Positions 26,656 to 35,140 of a stretch of 64,000 nt of DNA are shown one piece after another. Each line of letters opens with the position of its first letter. Position 1 is the first letter of the stretch. This DNA is from Mobilicoccus sp032056465 (GTDB lineage: Bacteria; Actinomycetota; Actinomycetes; Actinomycetales; Dermatophilaceae), in NCBI RefSeq assembly GCF_032056465.1, contig NZ_DAMBCL010000002.1, one strand, 5' to 3'. Below the pieces are notes generated by a model. That model did not search any database and had not been told where the DNA came from. It saw only the letters and a program-made list of their open reading frames with translations. A program made the translations under genes and the position numbers.

Positions 26656-28764
26656 ATGCCCCGCCACACCGCCCCGCCCGATCCGCTCGTCGGCGCCCTG
26701 CTCGAGGAGGTCGTCGGGATCCGCGGGGAACTCGCAATCATCTCGCGCCGGCTGGGGGAGGCCCCGTGGCCGACCCCGCCGAGTCCGTCGGCACGTCCGG
26801 CCTCCTCGGCGCCGGCCCCCCGGAACGCCCCGGCGTCGTCGGCGGCCCCGACGGGCCCCGCGGCCCCGCCGCGCGCGGCGTCTCCGGAGGCCCCGACCGA
26901 CTGGTCGGCCCAGACGGCTCCGGCGAGGTCGGCGGCCTCGCCGACCCCGGCCCCCATGAGCCGCAGGTCGACCCACGCCTCCGACCCCTGGGCCGCACCG
27001 TCGGGGTCGCTGCGGCGGGGCCGACGCACCCCGCCCGACGCCGCTGCCCGCGGGGGCGGGCCTCTCGGCGCGACGGACGCATCCGCACCGCACGCACCGT
27101 TGTCGGCCAAGGCCGGTCCGTCCGCATCCGGCCCCGCCGAGCTCGGGACACCCGCTCGTGCGGCGCAGCGCCGAGCCCCGTCCCTCACCCCCGAGCGCGT
27201 GCTCGCCGTGGCCGGGGCGATCGTGACGATCCTCGGGGTCGGGTTCCTCCTCGCCGTGGCCATCGCGGCCGGGCTGTTCGGGCCGATCGCGCGCGTCTCG
27301 GCCCTCGCGGTCCTCGCCGTCGTGCTGGGCCTGGTCTCTCGCCGCGTTCGTCGCACGAGCGAGGACGCCGCCGTGGCACTCGCCGCGACCTCGGCCGCCG
27401 CCGCGTTCGGCGTGGCCGTCGCGGCGACGACGGTGTACGGGTGGGTGCCGCCGCCGGTGGGAGTACTCGGTGCGCTCGGGCTCGCGGGAGCGGGCGTGTT
27501 CGCCGGGCACCGATGGCGTTCGGCCGGTCTCGCCGGACTCGTCTACCTCCAGGCCCTGCTCGTCCTCGCCGTGATCGTCCCTCTCGACCACGCCGCGGGG
27601 TACACCCAGCTCACCGTCTTCGCCGCCGTCGCGTACGTCCCGGTCGTCCTCGCCGTCGTCGAGCACCGGTGGCTCCGGTTGTTCCGCTGGGCATCGGTCG
27701 CGCTCGGCCTCGTCGCGCTGCTCGGTGTCGTCTGGTCCCTCGCCGTGGGCGGTCCCGGCCTCGCGCCCGTGCTGGCGGCGCTCGCCGTCCTCGCCCTCGT
27801 GGCCGCCGTCGCCATGGCCGTCGGGGAGGTCGCGATCCTCGGTTCGACCACCGCCGCCACCGCGTTCTCCCTGCTCGCGCTCCGGGTGCACGAGGGTCAG
27901 GGCGGCGGCGTGCGACTCGATACGATCCTCGCCGGGGTCCTCGCGACCCTCGCCGCCGCCGCAGCGGTCCGGTATCGCGGGGGGATGCGCGGCATGCTCA
28001 CCGTCAGCGCCGTCACCTACCTGTTCCTCGCGACGACGACGCTGCCGGTGTCGTGGCGCGCCGTCGCGGTCCTCCTGGCGTTCGAGGCGCTCGCGCTGCT
28101 CCTCGCGGCGCGGGCACGAACCTCCCTCGCCCTGTGGGGGGCGTCGCTGGCGTTCACGGTGACGGCGCTCGGTTGCATGCTCGCCCTCGTGCCGCTCCCG
28201 GCGTTGCTCGCCACCTCCACCGTGGGTCGCACGACGCAGTGGGAGGCCGTCGCGGTCGGCGCCCTCCTCGCGGCCGTGGGGGCGCTCACCTTCGCGAGCC
28301 GCTCGGGTCTGCGGCCGGCGCGGGTGCCCGCCGATGTGCTCGGCCTCGCCGGCATCGCGCTCGGTCTCTACGGCGCGACTTCCGGCATCGTCGCCGTCGG
28401 TCTGCTCGACGGGGCCTCGTCGTTGCAGGAGATGGGCGCCAACGTCATCACGACGATCGTGTGGGTCGGCGTCGCCGTCGCGATGATCCTCCGCCCCGCC
28501 TCACCGCTCAGCCGCGCGGGCTTCGTCCTCATGGCCGCGGCGATCGCCAAGCTCTTCCTCGCCGATCTGCACTCCGTCGACGGGGTGTTGCGCGCGGTGC
28601 TGTTCGTGCTCACCGGGCTCGTGCTCATCGGAGCCGCCTCGCAGATCCGCCGGTTCGGCGGGGCAACCGTGCCGACCGCGGCCCCGCCCACAGCCGAACC
28701 GGCCGCCGCCGCATCGGCCGCGCCCGTCGTCGGGACGGGCGATGGGTCGCCGGCTACCGGGTGA
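26656..28764 (+). CDS. DUF2339-like polytopic membrane protein
   Basis: A 702-residue protein. Residues 1 to about 175 are Pro/Ala/Ser-rich and probably cytoplasmic, after a short helix (LVGALLEEVVGIRGELAIISR) like the coiled start of DUF2339 proteins. About 14-16 hydrophobic helices follow, beginning at LTPERVLAVAGAIVTILG. The conserved LADLHSVDGVLRAVLFVLTGLV lies near the end, followed by a Pro/Ala tail. CCGAGGAGG precedes the ATG. DUF2339 function is unknown. The last 11 bp overlap the convergent SRPBCC gene. Confidence 0.75.
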   Translation: MPRHTAPPDPLVGALLEEVVGIRGELAIISRRLGEAPWPTPPSPSARPASSAPAPRNAPASSAAPTGPAAPPRAASPEAPTDWSAQTAPARSAASPTPAPMSRRSTHASDPWAAPSGSLRRGRRTPPDAAARGGGPLGATDASAPHAPLSAKAGPSASGPAELGTPARAAQRRAPSLTPERVLAVAGAIVTILGVGFLLAVAIAAGLFGPIARVSALAVLAVVLGLVSRRVRRTSEDAAVALAATSAAAAFGVAVAATTVYGWVPPPVGVLGALGLAGAGVFAGHRWRSAGLAGLVYLQALLVLAVIVPLDHAAGYTQLTVFAAVAYVPVVLAVVEHRWLRLFRWASVALGLVALLGVVWSLAVGGPGLAPVLAALAVLALVAAVAMAVGEVAILGSTTAATAFSLLALRVHEGQGGGVRLDTILAGVLATLAAAAAVRYRGGMRGMLTVSAVTYLFLATTTLPVSWRAVAVLLAFEALALLLAARARTSLALWGASLAFTVTALGCMLALVPLPALLATSTVGRTTQWEAVAVGALLAAVGALTFASRSGLRPARVPADVLGLAGIALGLYGATSGIVAVGLLDGASSLQEMGANVITTIVWVGVAVAMILRPASPLSRAGFVLMAAAIAKLFLADLHSVDGVLRAVLFVLTGLVLIGAASQIRRFGGATVPTAAPPTAEPAAAASAAPVVGTGDGSPATG

Positions 28765-29209
28765 TGATGTCCTGGGGTGACTGCGCCTCGCAGTAGTCGC
28801 GGAGTTGGGCGGCCTCCTTGACGAGGGTCTTCTCGATCTCGCCCTTGGCCATGCCGCCCGCGAGCCGCCCGGTCAGGTCGTCGTGGCGCAGCGTCGACGT
28901 CACGGCGATCCGCCGATCCGCCATCTCCTCGAGGACGTAGACGAACACGAACCTGCCGGCGCTCGTCTCCGCGACGAACTCGAAACGGCGCTCCGGTTCG
29001 ACCTGACGAACCTGGATGCGCTGGTCGTCGAACTTCCACCAGGCCTGCTTGACGAGGTACTCCGACCCGTATCTCGCGGGCGCACCCGGGCCGGTCGCCT
29101 CGACGCGACGAACGTCGTCCATCCACCGGGGCCAGGCCTCGGGATCGGCCACGGCGCCCCACACCGTCCGTACATCCGAGGCGATCTCGACGGTCGTCGT
29201 GCACTCCAT
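28754..29209 (-). CDS. SRPBCC (START-like) family protein
   Basis: A 151-residue protein with the polyketide-cyclase/START fold pattern: a beta-hairpin start (ECTTTVEIASDVRTVWGAV), a helix-containing PEAWPRWMDDVRRVE, a run of antiparallel strands, and a long C-terminal helix (MAKGEIEKTLVKEAAQLRDY) that usually caps the ligand cavity. ATG 29209 follows AGGA. The ligand is unknown. Its 3' end overlaps the convergent membrane-protein gene by 11 bp, close to the limit for two real genes, but both reading frames look genuine. Confidence 0.82.
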   Translation of the reverse strand: MECTTTVEIASDVRTVWGAVADPEAWPRWMDDVRRVEATGPGAPARYGSEYLVKQAWWKFDDQRIQVRQVEPERRFEFVAETSAGRFVFVYVLEEMADRRIAVTSTLRHDDLTGRLAGGMAKGEIEKTLVKEAAQLRDYCEAQSPQDIITR

Positions 29210-29853
29210 GTCGGTCCTCCAGGCTCGCCGGGCGGGTCCTGCGCGAGTCTACGAGTCCGGGGCGCGGCCGGGGGGTGCGACGGCCGGGACGGGTGATGCG
29301 GGAGCGCGACGGGCGCACGAGGGGGGCGGATGGCCGGGTCGTTCGAGAAGGGTGAACGTGAGGGCGCGGAGGGAGGCTCAGGACATGGCCGTCCTCGACA
29401 CGTGGTGTTGAAACGTCCACCACCCGCAGAGGGTGCGGTGTTCGGGGTCCACCCCGCGGTCGCCGGTTCACGCTGTCGAGCGGGAGCACCCGACGGCCGC
29501 CCGTCTTCTCGTTGCACCTGCCGACCGCTGCCTGTTAGTATACTGGACGAATGTACAGGACGATCGTCCAGATGAAACGCGGCGCAGGCTGCGTTCGCCG
29601 CGTCGCCACCCATCCCCTGACCCTCTCGGCTCCGGCCGGGGTGCCCGGAGGTGAGTCCGACGGCCGGACGACCGGTCTACCGGATGCATCTTGGGGCGGA
29701 AGGCTGCACTGCTGTGTTCAGCGAATCTGGCGATGGGCCGTGCGACGACGCGGTCGAGCACTGTTCTCGTCCTGTCGTCGTGTCCCCTGATGCCGCGGGG
29801 TCTCGTACGGCGGCCGGGGCCTGTCGGCTTCCTGGGGTGGGGAACTGAGCGTC
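29210..29853. other. 644-bp intergenic region with a promoter and palindromic sites
   Basis: This region between SRPBCC (minus) and the glycan operon (plus) is locally less G+C-rich. Besides the promoter/palindrome cluster at 29512-29571 I see no recognisable gene or known riboswitch. A leader of about 300 nt would precede the first plausible ATG at 29854. Confidence 0.5.
29512..29571 (+). promoter_or_regulatory. Promoter with overlapping inverted repeats
   Basis: A -35 TTGCAC (29512-29517), an 18-bp spacer and -10 TAGTAT (29536-29541). Overlapping and downstream are CTGGACGA (29543-29550) with its exact complement TCGTCCAG (29564-29571), and the perfect 12-bp palindrome GGACGATCGTCC (29558-29569). 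This looks like a regulator binding region controlling the downstream operon. Confidence 0.5.
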
Positions 29854-29985
29854 ATGGAAGCAACAGCGCACGCCGACTGTCTCGCCGTCGCTCTCGCGCA
29901 CGCCGTCCTGTTCGGTCTCCTCGCATGGGGTCCGTCCTCGCAACTGCTCCTACGGCACGTGCGACACGCCCGCCTCCTTCGCTAG
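29854..29985 (+). other. Probable original N-terminus of the PIG-L gene, ended by in-frame TAG
   Basis: ATG 29854 opens a 43-codon frame containing a likely membrane helix (DCLAVALAHAVLFGLLAWGP). It ends at TAG 29983-29985 and is exactly in frame with the PIG-L reading frame that resumes with a second helix. The continuous hydrophobic pattern suggests a single ancestral gene broken, or suspended, by one amber codon; TGG or CAG would need one base change. Confidence 0.55.
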
Positions 29986-29988
29986 GGG

Positions 29989-30795
29989 TTGTTGGCGGGC
30001 AGCGTCGCCATCATCGTTCTCGCCCTCTCGCCGTGGATGTTCCACCTGTCCGAGCGGTGGTGCACGGTGGTGGCGGTCGCCGCCATCACGATGAGCTCGA
30101 TCCTGCTCCTGGGAGGGCTGTTCACGGTCATCACCTGCCGCATCCGTGCCGAGGCGGCCCCCGTCCCCAAGCGAGTCCTCACCGTCGGTGCGCACCCGGA
30201 CGACCTCGAGTTGGCGTGTGGGGGCACGTTGGCGAAGTTGGTGGACATGGGGCACGACGTGCACGCACTCGTCCTCAGTCGCGGAGGAGTCGGTGGGGCT
30301 GCCGCGGTGCGGTGCGCCGAGGCGCGCGACGGTGCGCGGAGACTGGGCGTCGGCGACGTCCTGGTCCATGACTTTCCCGACACCCATCTCGCGCTCACAT
30401 CCCGCGAGATGACCTTGGCCATCGAGAATCACATCAGGTCGATCGACCCTCACCTCATCATCACGCACTCGGCCCACGACTACCACCAGGACCATCTCGC
30501 CGTGCACCAGGCCGTTCTCCGGGCCGCACGACGACACCACTCCATCCTGTGCTTCGAGTCGCCGTCGGTCACCTCGGAGTTCAAACCCACCGTCTTCTTC
30601 GACGTCACCGACTACATGGTGGTCAAGCAACATGCCGTTCAGGCCCACCAGGACCAATTGAGGGGAAAGCGTACGTATATGCAGCAGCAGCACCTGGAGG
30701 GGATGGCGATGTTCCGCGGCGGACAGGTTCGGCGCGAACGGGCCGAGGCGTTCGAAGTGGTCCGGCTGTTGGCCGATCAGGCCGGTCTGGTCTGA
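29989..30795 (+). CDS. PIG-L family deacetylase with N-terminal membrane segment
   Basis: PIG-L/LmbE proteins are zinc-dependent N-deacetylases acting on GlcNAc-type sugars. Here two hydrophobic stretches (about residues 3-20 and 28-50) precede the catalytic domain, which has the metal/catalytic motif GAHPDDLELACGG and the later His cluster HSAHDYHQDHLAVH. The first available starts after an in-frame TAG are TTG codons at 29989 and 29992; GTG or ATG codons further inside are possible. The true protein may begin at 29854 if the amber codon is an error or is suppressed. The ATP-grasp gene begins 1 bp after its stop. Acting on a membrane-associated glycan with the neighbouring GT2 is the likely role. 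Confidence 0.72.
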   Translation: MLAGSVAIIVLALSPWMFHLSERWCTVVAVAAITMSSILLLGGLFTVITCRIRAEAAPVPKRVLTVGAHPDDLELACGGTLAKLVDMGHDVHALVLSRGGVGGAAAVRCAEARDGARRLGVGDVLVHDFPDTHLALTSREMTLAIENHIRSIDPHLIITHSAHDYHQDHLAVHQAVLRAARRHHSILCFESPSVTSEFKPTVFFDVTDYMVVKQHAVQAHQDQLRGKRTYMQQQHLEGMAMFRGGQVRRERAEAFEVVRLLADQAGLV

Positions 30796-30796
30796 C

Positions 30797-31711
30797 GTGG
30801 CGCGGCTCCTCATCACCGGCGCGGGCGGACCCGCGGGCGATTCTCTGGGTCGCCAACTCCAGGGGACCCCACACGCCGTCGTCGGCGTCGACATGGAGCC
30901 TCTCTCGCTCGACGCCGAGGCGCGTTTCGACCGGACGTACGTCGTACCGGCCGCGACGTCGCCCGACTTCCTCCCTCGCCTCCGCGACCTCGTGCGCCGC
31001 GAGGCCATCGACGTCGTCATCCCCACGGTGCAGGAGGAGTTGCCGATCCTCGCCGGCGTCGCCGACCTCGTGGGGGCTCGTGTCGTCATCAGCCCGTCGG
31101 AGGCGGTCTGGCGTGCGCAGGACAAGCTGATCACCGCCTGGGCTCTCGAGCAGTCGGGTGTGCCGACTCCCCGCACCTGTGCCCTCGTGTCGTCGTCGGA
31201 GGGGGGCGACCACGCGGTTCCTTCGCCTCCGATGGCGTTCCCCTTCATCGTCAAGCCCCGCACGAGCCGGGGCGGGCGAGGGGTCACGGTCGTCGACTCG
31301 GCGGCCGAGTGGACGCGGGAGGTCCTCGAGCGCCCCGGACAGGTCGTTCAGGAGTTCGCCGACGGGGCCGAGTACGCCGTCCAGGTGTACGTGCCCTCCG
31401 GGGGCGATGACGTGACGAGCGTCGTCCTGGAGAAGACCACCCTCAAACAAGGTCGCGTCGGCAACGCGGAAGCGGTGCGTCGTGTGTCCCCGGAGGAGGA
31501 TGCCGACGTGGCCGCGGTCGCGACCGACGCGGTGCTCGCGCTGGGCCTGCGCGGTCCGCTCGACGTCGACGTACGACGCGACGGTTGGGGTGCGCCGGTG
31601 GTCCTCGAGGTCAACGCGCGCTTCGGCGCCAACAGCGCGTACGCGCCGGAGCTGCTCGCCCGGCTGCTGGAGGAGTGGAACATGACCGGCGCGGACCCCG
31701 GATCGACATGA
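30797..31711 (+). CDS. ATP-grasp ligase (carbamoyl-phosphate-synthase-like)
   Basis: A 304-residue ATP-grasp protein. It has an N-terminal Rossmann-like part (LLITGAGGPAGDSLGRQL), a linker with AQDKLITAWALEQSGVPTP, the ATP-binding FPFIVKPRTSRGGRGV, and the metal-binding VVLEVNARFGANSAYA. Such enzymes join a carboxylate to an amine or similar nucleophile with ATP. GTG 30797 begins 1 bp after the PIG-L stop, and its stop overlaps the GT2 start as ATGA. Linked to a deacetylase and a polysaccharide synthase, it might add an amino acid or acid group to deacetylated amino sugar; this is inference. Confidence 0.85.
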   Translation: MARLLITGAGGPAGDSLGRQLQGTPHAVVGVDMEPLSLDAEARFDRTYVVPAATSPDFLPRLRDLVRREAIDVVIPTVQEELPILAGVADLVGARVVISPSEAVWRAQDKLITAWALEQSGVPTPRTCALVSSSEGGDHAVPSPPMAFPFIVKPRTSRGGRGVTVVDSAAEWTREVLERPGQVVQEFADGAEYAVQVYVPSGGDDVTSVVLEKTTLKQGRVGNAEAVRRVSPEEDADVAAVATDAVLALGLRGPLDVDVRRDGWGAPVVLEVNARFGANSAYAPELLARLLEEWNMTGADPGST

Positions 31712-33006
31712 GTGCGGTGTTGCCGTCCTTCCTGCAGGCGTCGTGGCTTCTCGCCGCCGCCGCGATCGTCGTGTTCTTCGCCGGCACCGTCAAGGCGGTG
31801 TACCTGCCGCTCGCCCTGTGGTTCGAGGCGGCGCAGTTCAGGAGGCGGAAGGACCCGGGCCTGCTCGCCGACCAGCCTCTCGTCAGCATCGTGGTCCCGG
31901 CGTTCAACGAGGCCAAAGTGCTCGACAAGGCCGTGGCCTCGATCCTCGGCCAACCGTACGGTCGGATCGAGGTCGTGCTCGTCGACGACGGGTCGACCGA
32001 CGACACCATGAGCCGGATGCGGCTGTGGGCCGAGACCGACGAGCGCGTCCGTTGTGTCCACCAGGAGAACGGTGGCAAGGGGGCGGCGCTCAACACGGGC
32101 CTGACGTCCTGTACCGGGGAGATCGTCATGTTCGTCGACGCCGACGGCGTGTTCACCGAGCAGACGATCCCCGAGGCCCTCCGGGCGTTCACCGACCCCT
32201 CGGTCGTCGCGGTCTGCGGCGACGACCGGCCGGTCAACCTCGACCGGATCCAGACCCGGTTCCTCGCCTTCATCAGTCACGTGGGGACGGGGCTCGTGCG
32301 TCGGGCCCTGCACCTCGCGCGGTGCATGCCGATCATCTCCGGCAACGTGGGAGCGTTCCGCCGGAGCGTCGTCGTGGATCTGGGCGGGTTCCGCACCGAC
32401 ACCGTGGGTGAGGACCTCGAGCTCACGTGGCGACTCCTGCGTCACGGACACCGGGTCGTGTTCGCGCCGCGGGCGATCGTCTACGCGGAGTCTCCGTCGA
32501 CGGTGTCCGGGCTGTGGCGTCAACGGGTTCGGTGGTCGAGAGGTCTGCTTCAGGCCCTCCGGATCCACGGTTCGGCGATGTTCACCCCTCAGCGCGGCAT
32601 GCTCGGCGTCCTGCTCATGTACATGTCGCTCACCATGGTTCTCGTGCCGGTCCTCCAGACGATCCTGCTCGTCGCGGCCATCGCCGGCGTCGTGACATGG
32701 ACGGGTGGTGGCGTGGCGGGGCCGACACCGGACCAGGTGTGGGGCGCACTGATGTGGCTGGGTCTCGTCGTCGCCGCCTTCCTGGCGGTCGTCTCGGCGC
32801 TACTGGACCGCGCTCCGCGCGACCTGCGACACGCATGGACCATCCCCCTGTGGCCCCTGTACTCCGTCTTCGTCAGCTTGACCATGCTCCGTGCCCTCGT
32901 GGCCGCCTTGCAGAAGGCCCCGGTCCGCTGGAACAAGCTCGAGCGCACGGGCGTCGTCTCGGTGCCACGGGTACTGCCGGCCAGGGCGGCCCGGCGTGTC
33001 TCCTGA
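31708..33006 (+). CDS. Processive family-2 membrane glycosyltransferase
   Basis: A 432-residue enzyme of the PgaC/IcaA/hyaluronan-synthase type that polymerises and extrudes a sugar chain. One N-terminal helix (LLAAAAIVVFFAGTVKAVYL) precedes the GT-A domain: SIVVPAFNEAKVLDKAV, the UDP-binding VLVDDGSTDDT, the DxD-like FVDADG, the TVGEDLELTW catalytic acid, and RQRVRW (the QxxRW equivalent) near residue 275. Three to four helices close the protein. The ATG overlaps the upstream stop. By fold the likely substrate is UDP-GlcNAc or a related amino sugar, which fits the deacetylase in the operon. Confidence 0.9.
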   Translation: MSAVLPSFLQASWLLAAAAIVVFFAGTVKAVYLPLALWFEAAQFRRRKDPGLLADQPLVSIVVPAFNEAKVLDKAVASILGQPYGRIEVVLVDDGSTDDTMSRMRLWAETDERVRCVHQENGGKGAALNTGLTSCTGEIVMFVDADGVFTEQTIPEALRAFTDPSVVAVCGDDRPVNLDRIQTRFLAFISHVGTGLVRRALHLARCMPIISGNVGAFRRSVVVDLGGFRTDTVGEDLELTWRLLRHGHRVVFAPRAIVYAESPSTVSGLWRQRVRWSRGLLQALRIHGSAMFTPQRGMLGVLLMYMSLTMVLVPVLQTILLVAAIAGVVTWTGGGVAGPTPDQVWGALMWLGLVVAAFLAVVSALLDRAPRDLRHAWTIPLWPLYSVFVSLTMLRALVAALQKAPVRWNKLERTGVVSVPRVLPARAARRVS

Positions 33007-34234
33007 CGGCGTGCCCCCGACCTCGCGTCGTCGTCAGCGGGTGCGACGAGCCGTCGCCGTCTCGCTCGTCGTCCCTGCGCTCATGATGTCCGCGGCGAGC
33101 TGCCGGTTCCCGGCCCTCGGCCCGTCGGGAGATGAGGACCCTCGAGCGGGACGTGGTGTCGCGAGCGAGCGGCTGGTGGGCATCGGGTACGAGGACGTGG
33201 TCGCGAGCTCCCGCTCGTGGAGCCAGGTGAGTGCCACGCTCGACGAGATGGGGGCCACCGGCGTCACGGTGAGTGTGGGGCGCCCGGAGTGGACGGCGTT
33301 CCCCTGGCCCGACCATTCGGCGTCGTGGTCGGCCCCGGTCAGGACGTCGGGGGAGGACTACGTCGCCAAGGCGGTCGACGTGCTCAAGGAGGACGGGAAC
33401 GGCCGGCGGCGGTCGATCACCCTCACCATCGACGTCCTCGCGCCGCGACGCATCGCCCAGCGTCCCGAGCTGGGCGCGCTGGCCACGGACGGGACGCGGT
33501 CGACCGAGGTCCTCGGCCCGGCCGCCCTCGTCGGGGAGGGGGGTGAGCAGATCGCCGACATGTGCGGCGCCGTGGCGCGCAGATACGACGTCGATCGCGT
33601 GGCTCTCGCCGAGCTCTTCGTCGAGAGCGGGTACGGCCCGGACGACCTCGAGGTCTTCCGCCGGATGACCGGTGAGCAGGACTGGCCGCGCGATGCATCC
33701 GGAGCGATCGACACCGCTGCGGAGTCACTCGGCGCCTTCCGCTCGGCGGTCGTCACCGACGTGGTGCGACGGTGCGCCGCTCAGGTCCATCCCACCGGCA
33801 AGGCCGTGGACGTCGACGTCCGCGCCAACTGGACCGGCCCCGGCTCCCGCCCGGACTCCGGGCACGACTACGCCGAACTGCTCGAGACGGCCGACCACCT
33901 CACGGTGTGGAACTACTTCGGGATCTCGCAGCAGGACCCCTCCTACTCCCGGCAGATCACGAAGTCCCTCGCGGATTCGGTCGGCGCCGCCCGCCTCGAC
34001 CGGGTCACCATGTCCGTCGGGCTGTGGGCGGGCCAGGGCGACGACTCCAGAGAGGTCATCAGTCCCGAGCAGCTCGAGGAGGGGCTGCTGGAGTCGGCGA
34101 CGAACGGCCTCACCTCCGTCTCGGTGACCCCGCTCTCCCTCCTGGACGACTCGCATCGGCGTGCGGTGGCGCGGGCCTGGAATCCGGGCGGCGGTTCCAT
34201 CCGGCCGACATCGGGGGGCACGGCGACGCGGTGA
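32996..34234 (+). CDS. Lipoprotein with TIM-barrel glycoside-hydrolase-like domain
   Basis: A 412-residue secreted lipoprotein. A basic stretch (RRRQRVRR) and a hydrophobic core lead to the lipobox SAASC. The mature part resembles the C-terminal hydrolase-like TIM barrel of PgaB and related GH families: LVGIGYEDVV, MGATGVTVSVGRPEW, then ITLTIDVL and AVDVDVRANW as barrel strands with acidic ends. The start is uncertain: GTG 32996 overlaps the GT2 stop by 11 bp, while GTG 33011 and GTG 33041 also give an intact signal. It probably binds or trims the polymer made by the upstream GT2. No polysaccharide-deacetylase domain is fused, so the PIG-L enzyme may fill that role. Confidence 0.68.
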   Translation: MSPDGVPPTSRRRQRVRRAVAVSLVVPALMMSAASCRFPALGPSGDEDPRAGRGVASERLVGIGYEDVVASSRSWSQVSATLDEMGATGVTVSVGRPEWTAFPWPDHSASWSAPVRTSGEDYVAKAVDVLKEDGNGRRRSITLTIDVLAPRRIAQRPELGALATDGTRSTEVLGPAALVGEGGEQIADMCGAVARRYDVDRVALAELFVESGYGPDDLEVFRRMTGEQDWPRDASGAIDTAAESLGAFRSAVVTDVVRRCAAQVHPTGKAVDVDVRANWTGPGSRPDSGHDYAELLETADHLTVWNYFGISQQDPSYSRQITKSLADSVGAARLDRVTMSVGLWAGQGDDSREVISPEQLEEGLLESATNGLTSVSVTPLSLLDDSHRRAVARAWNPGGGSIRPTSGGTATR

Positions 34235-34333
34235 TCGGCGCCCGCATCGCGGCCCCACGCGCGTCGGCGTGGTGTCGTTCGCGGCGCGGCGTCGTCTCCC
34301 CGGGGGCGGCGAGAGACCGCGCCCGGGGCTCGC

Positions 34334-35140
34334 TCATTCCGGGGGCGTGAGCAGGGGGCGCTTCGGGGGGCGTCCGTCGCCGGAGGAACGTCCGGTGAGC
34401 CGTCGCCCCACCCAGGGCCGCAGGTGCACGGTCGCCCACTCGCGGTCGTTGCGCCACTGTTGCGACCGGGCGATCGACGGCGCGGGAGACCTCGGGGCGT
34501 CGGGGTCGGCGTCCACCGGGGAGTATCCGAGCGCGGTGTACGCGGCGAGGGCCACGCGGCGGTGGCCGTCGCTGTTCATGTGGAGGCGGTCCTCGCTCCA
34601 CGAGCGCCAGTCCTTGAGGGCGTGCATGCCCCACTGGTCGATCACCGCGCAGCCGTGACGCCGCGCGATACTCCAGATGCTCGCCGCGAACATCGCGTGC
34701 CGACCCCGCACGGCGCGGATGACCGGGGCGTCCTTGGGGTCCGTCGGGGTCGCGAGCAGCACGTCGGCGCCACTCTCACGCAGGCGGACGACCGCGTCCT
34801 CGAGTTGGGCGGCGAGCGCCCCGAGGTCGGCGCGGGGGCGGAGGATGTCGTTGCCGCCACCGACGATGCTCACGAGATCGGGCTCGAGCTCGAGCGCGTG
34901 GTCGAGCTGGCGACCGACGATGTCATCGAGCTTGCGCCCGCGGATCGCGAGGTTGGCGTAGTCGAGGGATCCACCGCGCTCGCGCGCGGCCTCGTCGAGC
35001 ATCGCCGCGAGGCGGTCGGCCCAGCCGCGGAACTGCTCGGGGCGCTGCGGGTCGACATCGTTCATCCCCTCCGTGAACGAATCGCCGATCGCGACGTAGC
35101 GACGCCAGCCCTGTTCGGGCGGGGTGAGGAACGAGATCAC
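34334..35140 (-). CDS. SGNH/GDSL-family hydrolase
   Basis: A 268-residue esterase-like protein. The four SGNH blocks are visible: GDSFTEG with the nucleophilic Ser, the Gly block around NLAIRGRKLDD, the Asn block IVGGGNDIL, and the Asp/His pair in EDRLHMNSDGHRR. It has no signal peptide, so it is probably cytoplasmic. The Arg/Pro-rich tail from about residue 220 is not part of the fold. GTG 35140 overlaps the ung stop as GTGA, so it is coupled to the DNA glycosylase gene. The substrate is unknown. Confidence 0.85.
   Translation of the reverse strand: MISFLTPPEQGWRRYVAIGDSFTEGMNDVDPQRPEQFRGWADRLAAMLDEAARERGGSLDYANLAIRGRKLDDIVGRQLDHALELEPDLVSIVGGGNDILRPRADLGALAAQLEDAVVRLRESGADVLLATPTDPKDAPVIRAVRGRHAMFAASIWSIARRHGCAVIDQWGMHALKDWRSWSEDRLHMNSDGHRRVALAAYTALGYSPVDADPDAPRSPAPSIARSQQWRNDREWATVHLRPWVGRRLTGRSSGDGRPPKRPLLTPPE

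Noticed and set aside
29572..29853. Riboswitch in the leader of the glycan operon
   Set aside because: I found no conserved motifs of c-di-GMP, c-di-AMP, cobalamin or other known classes.
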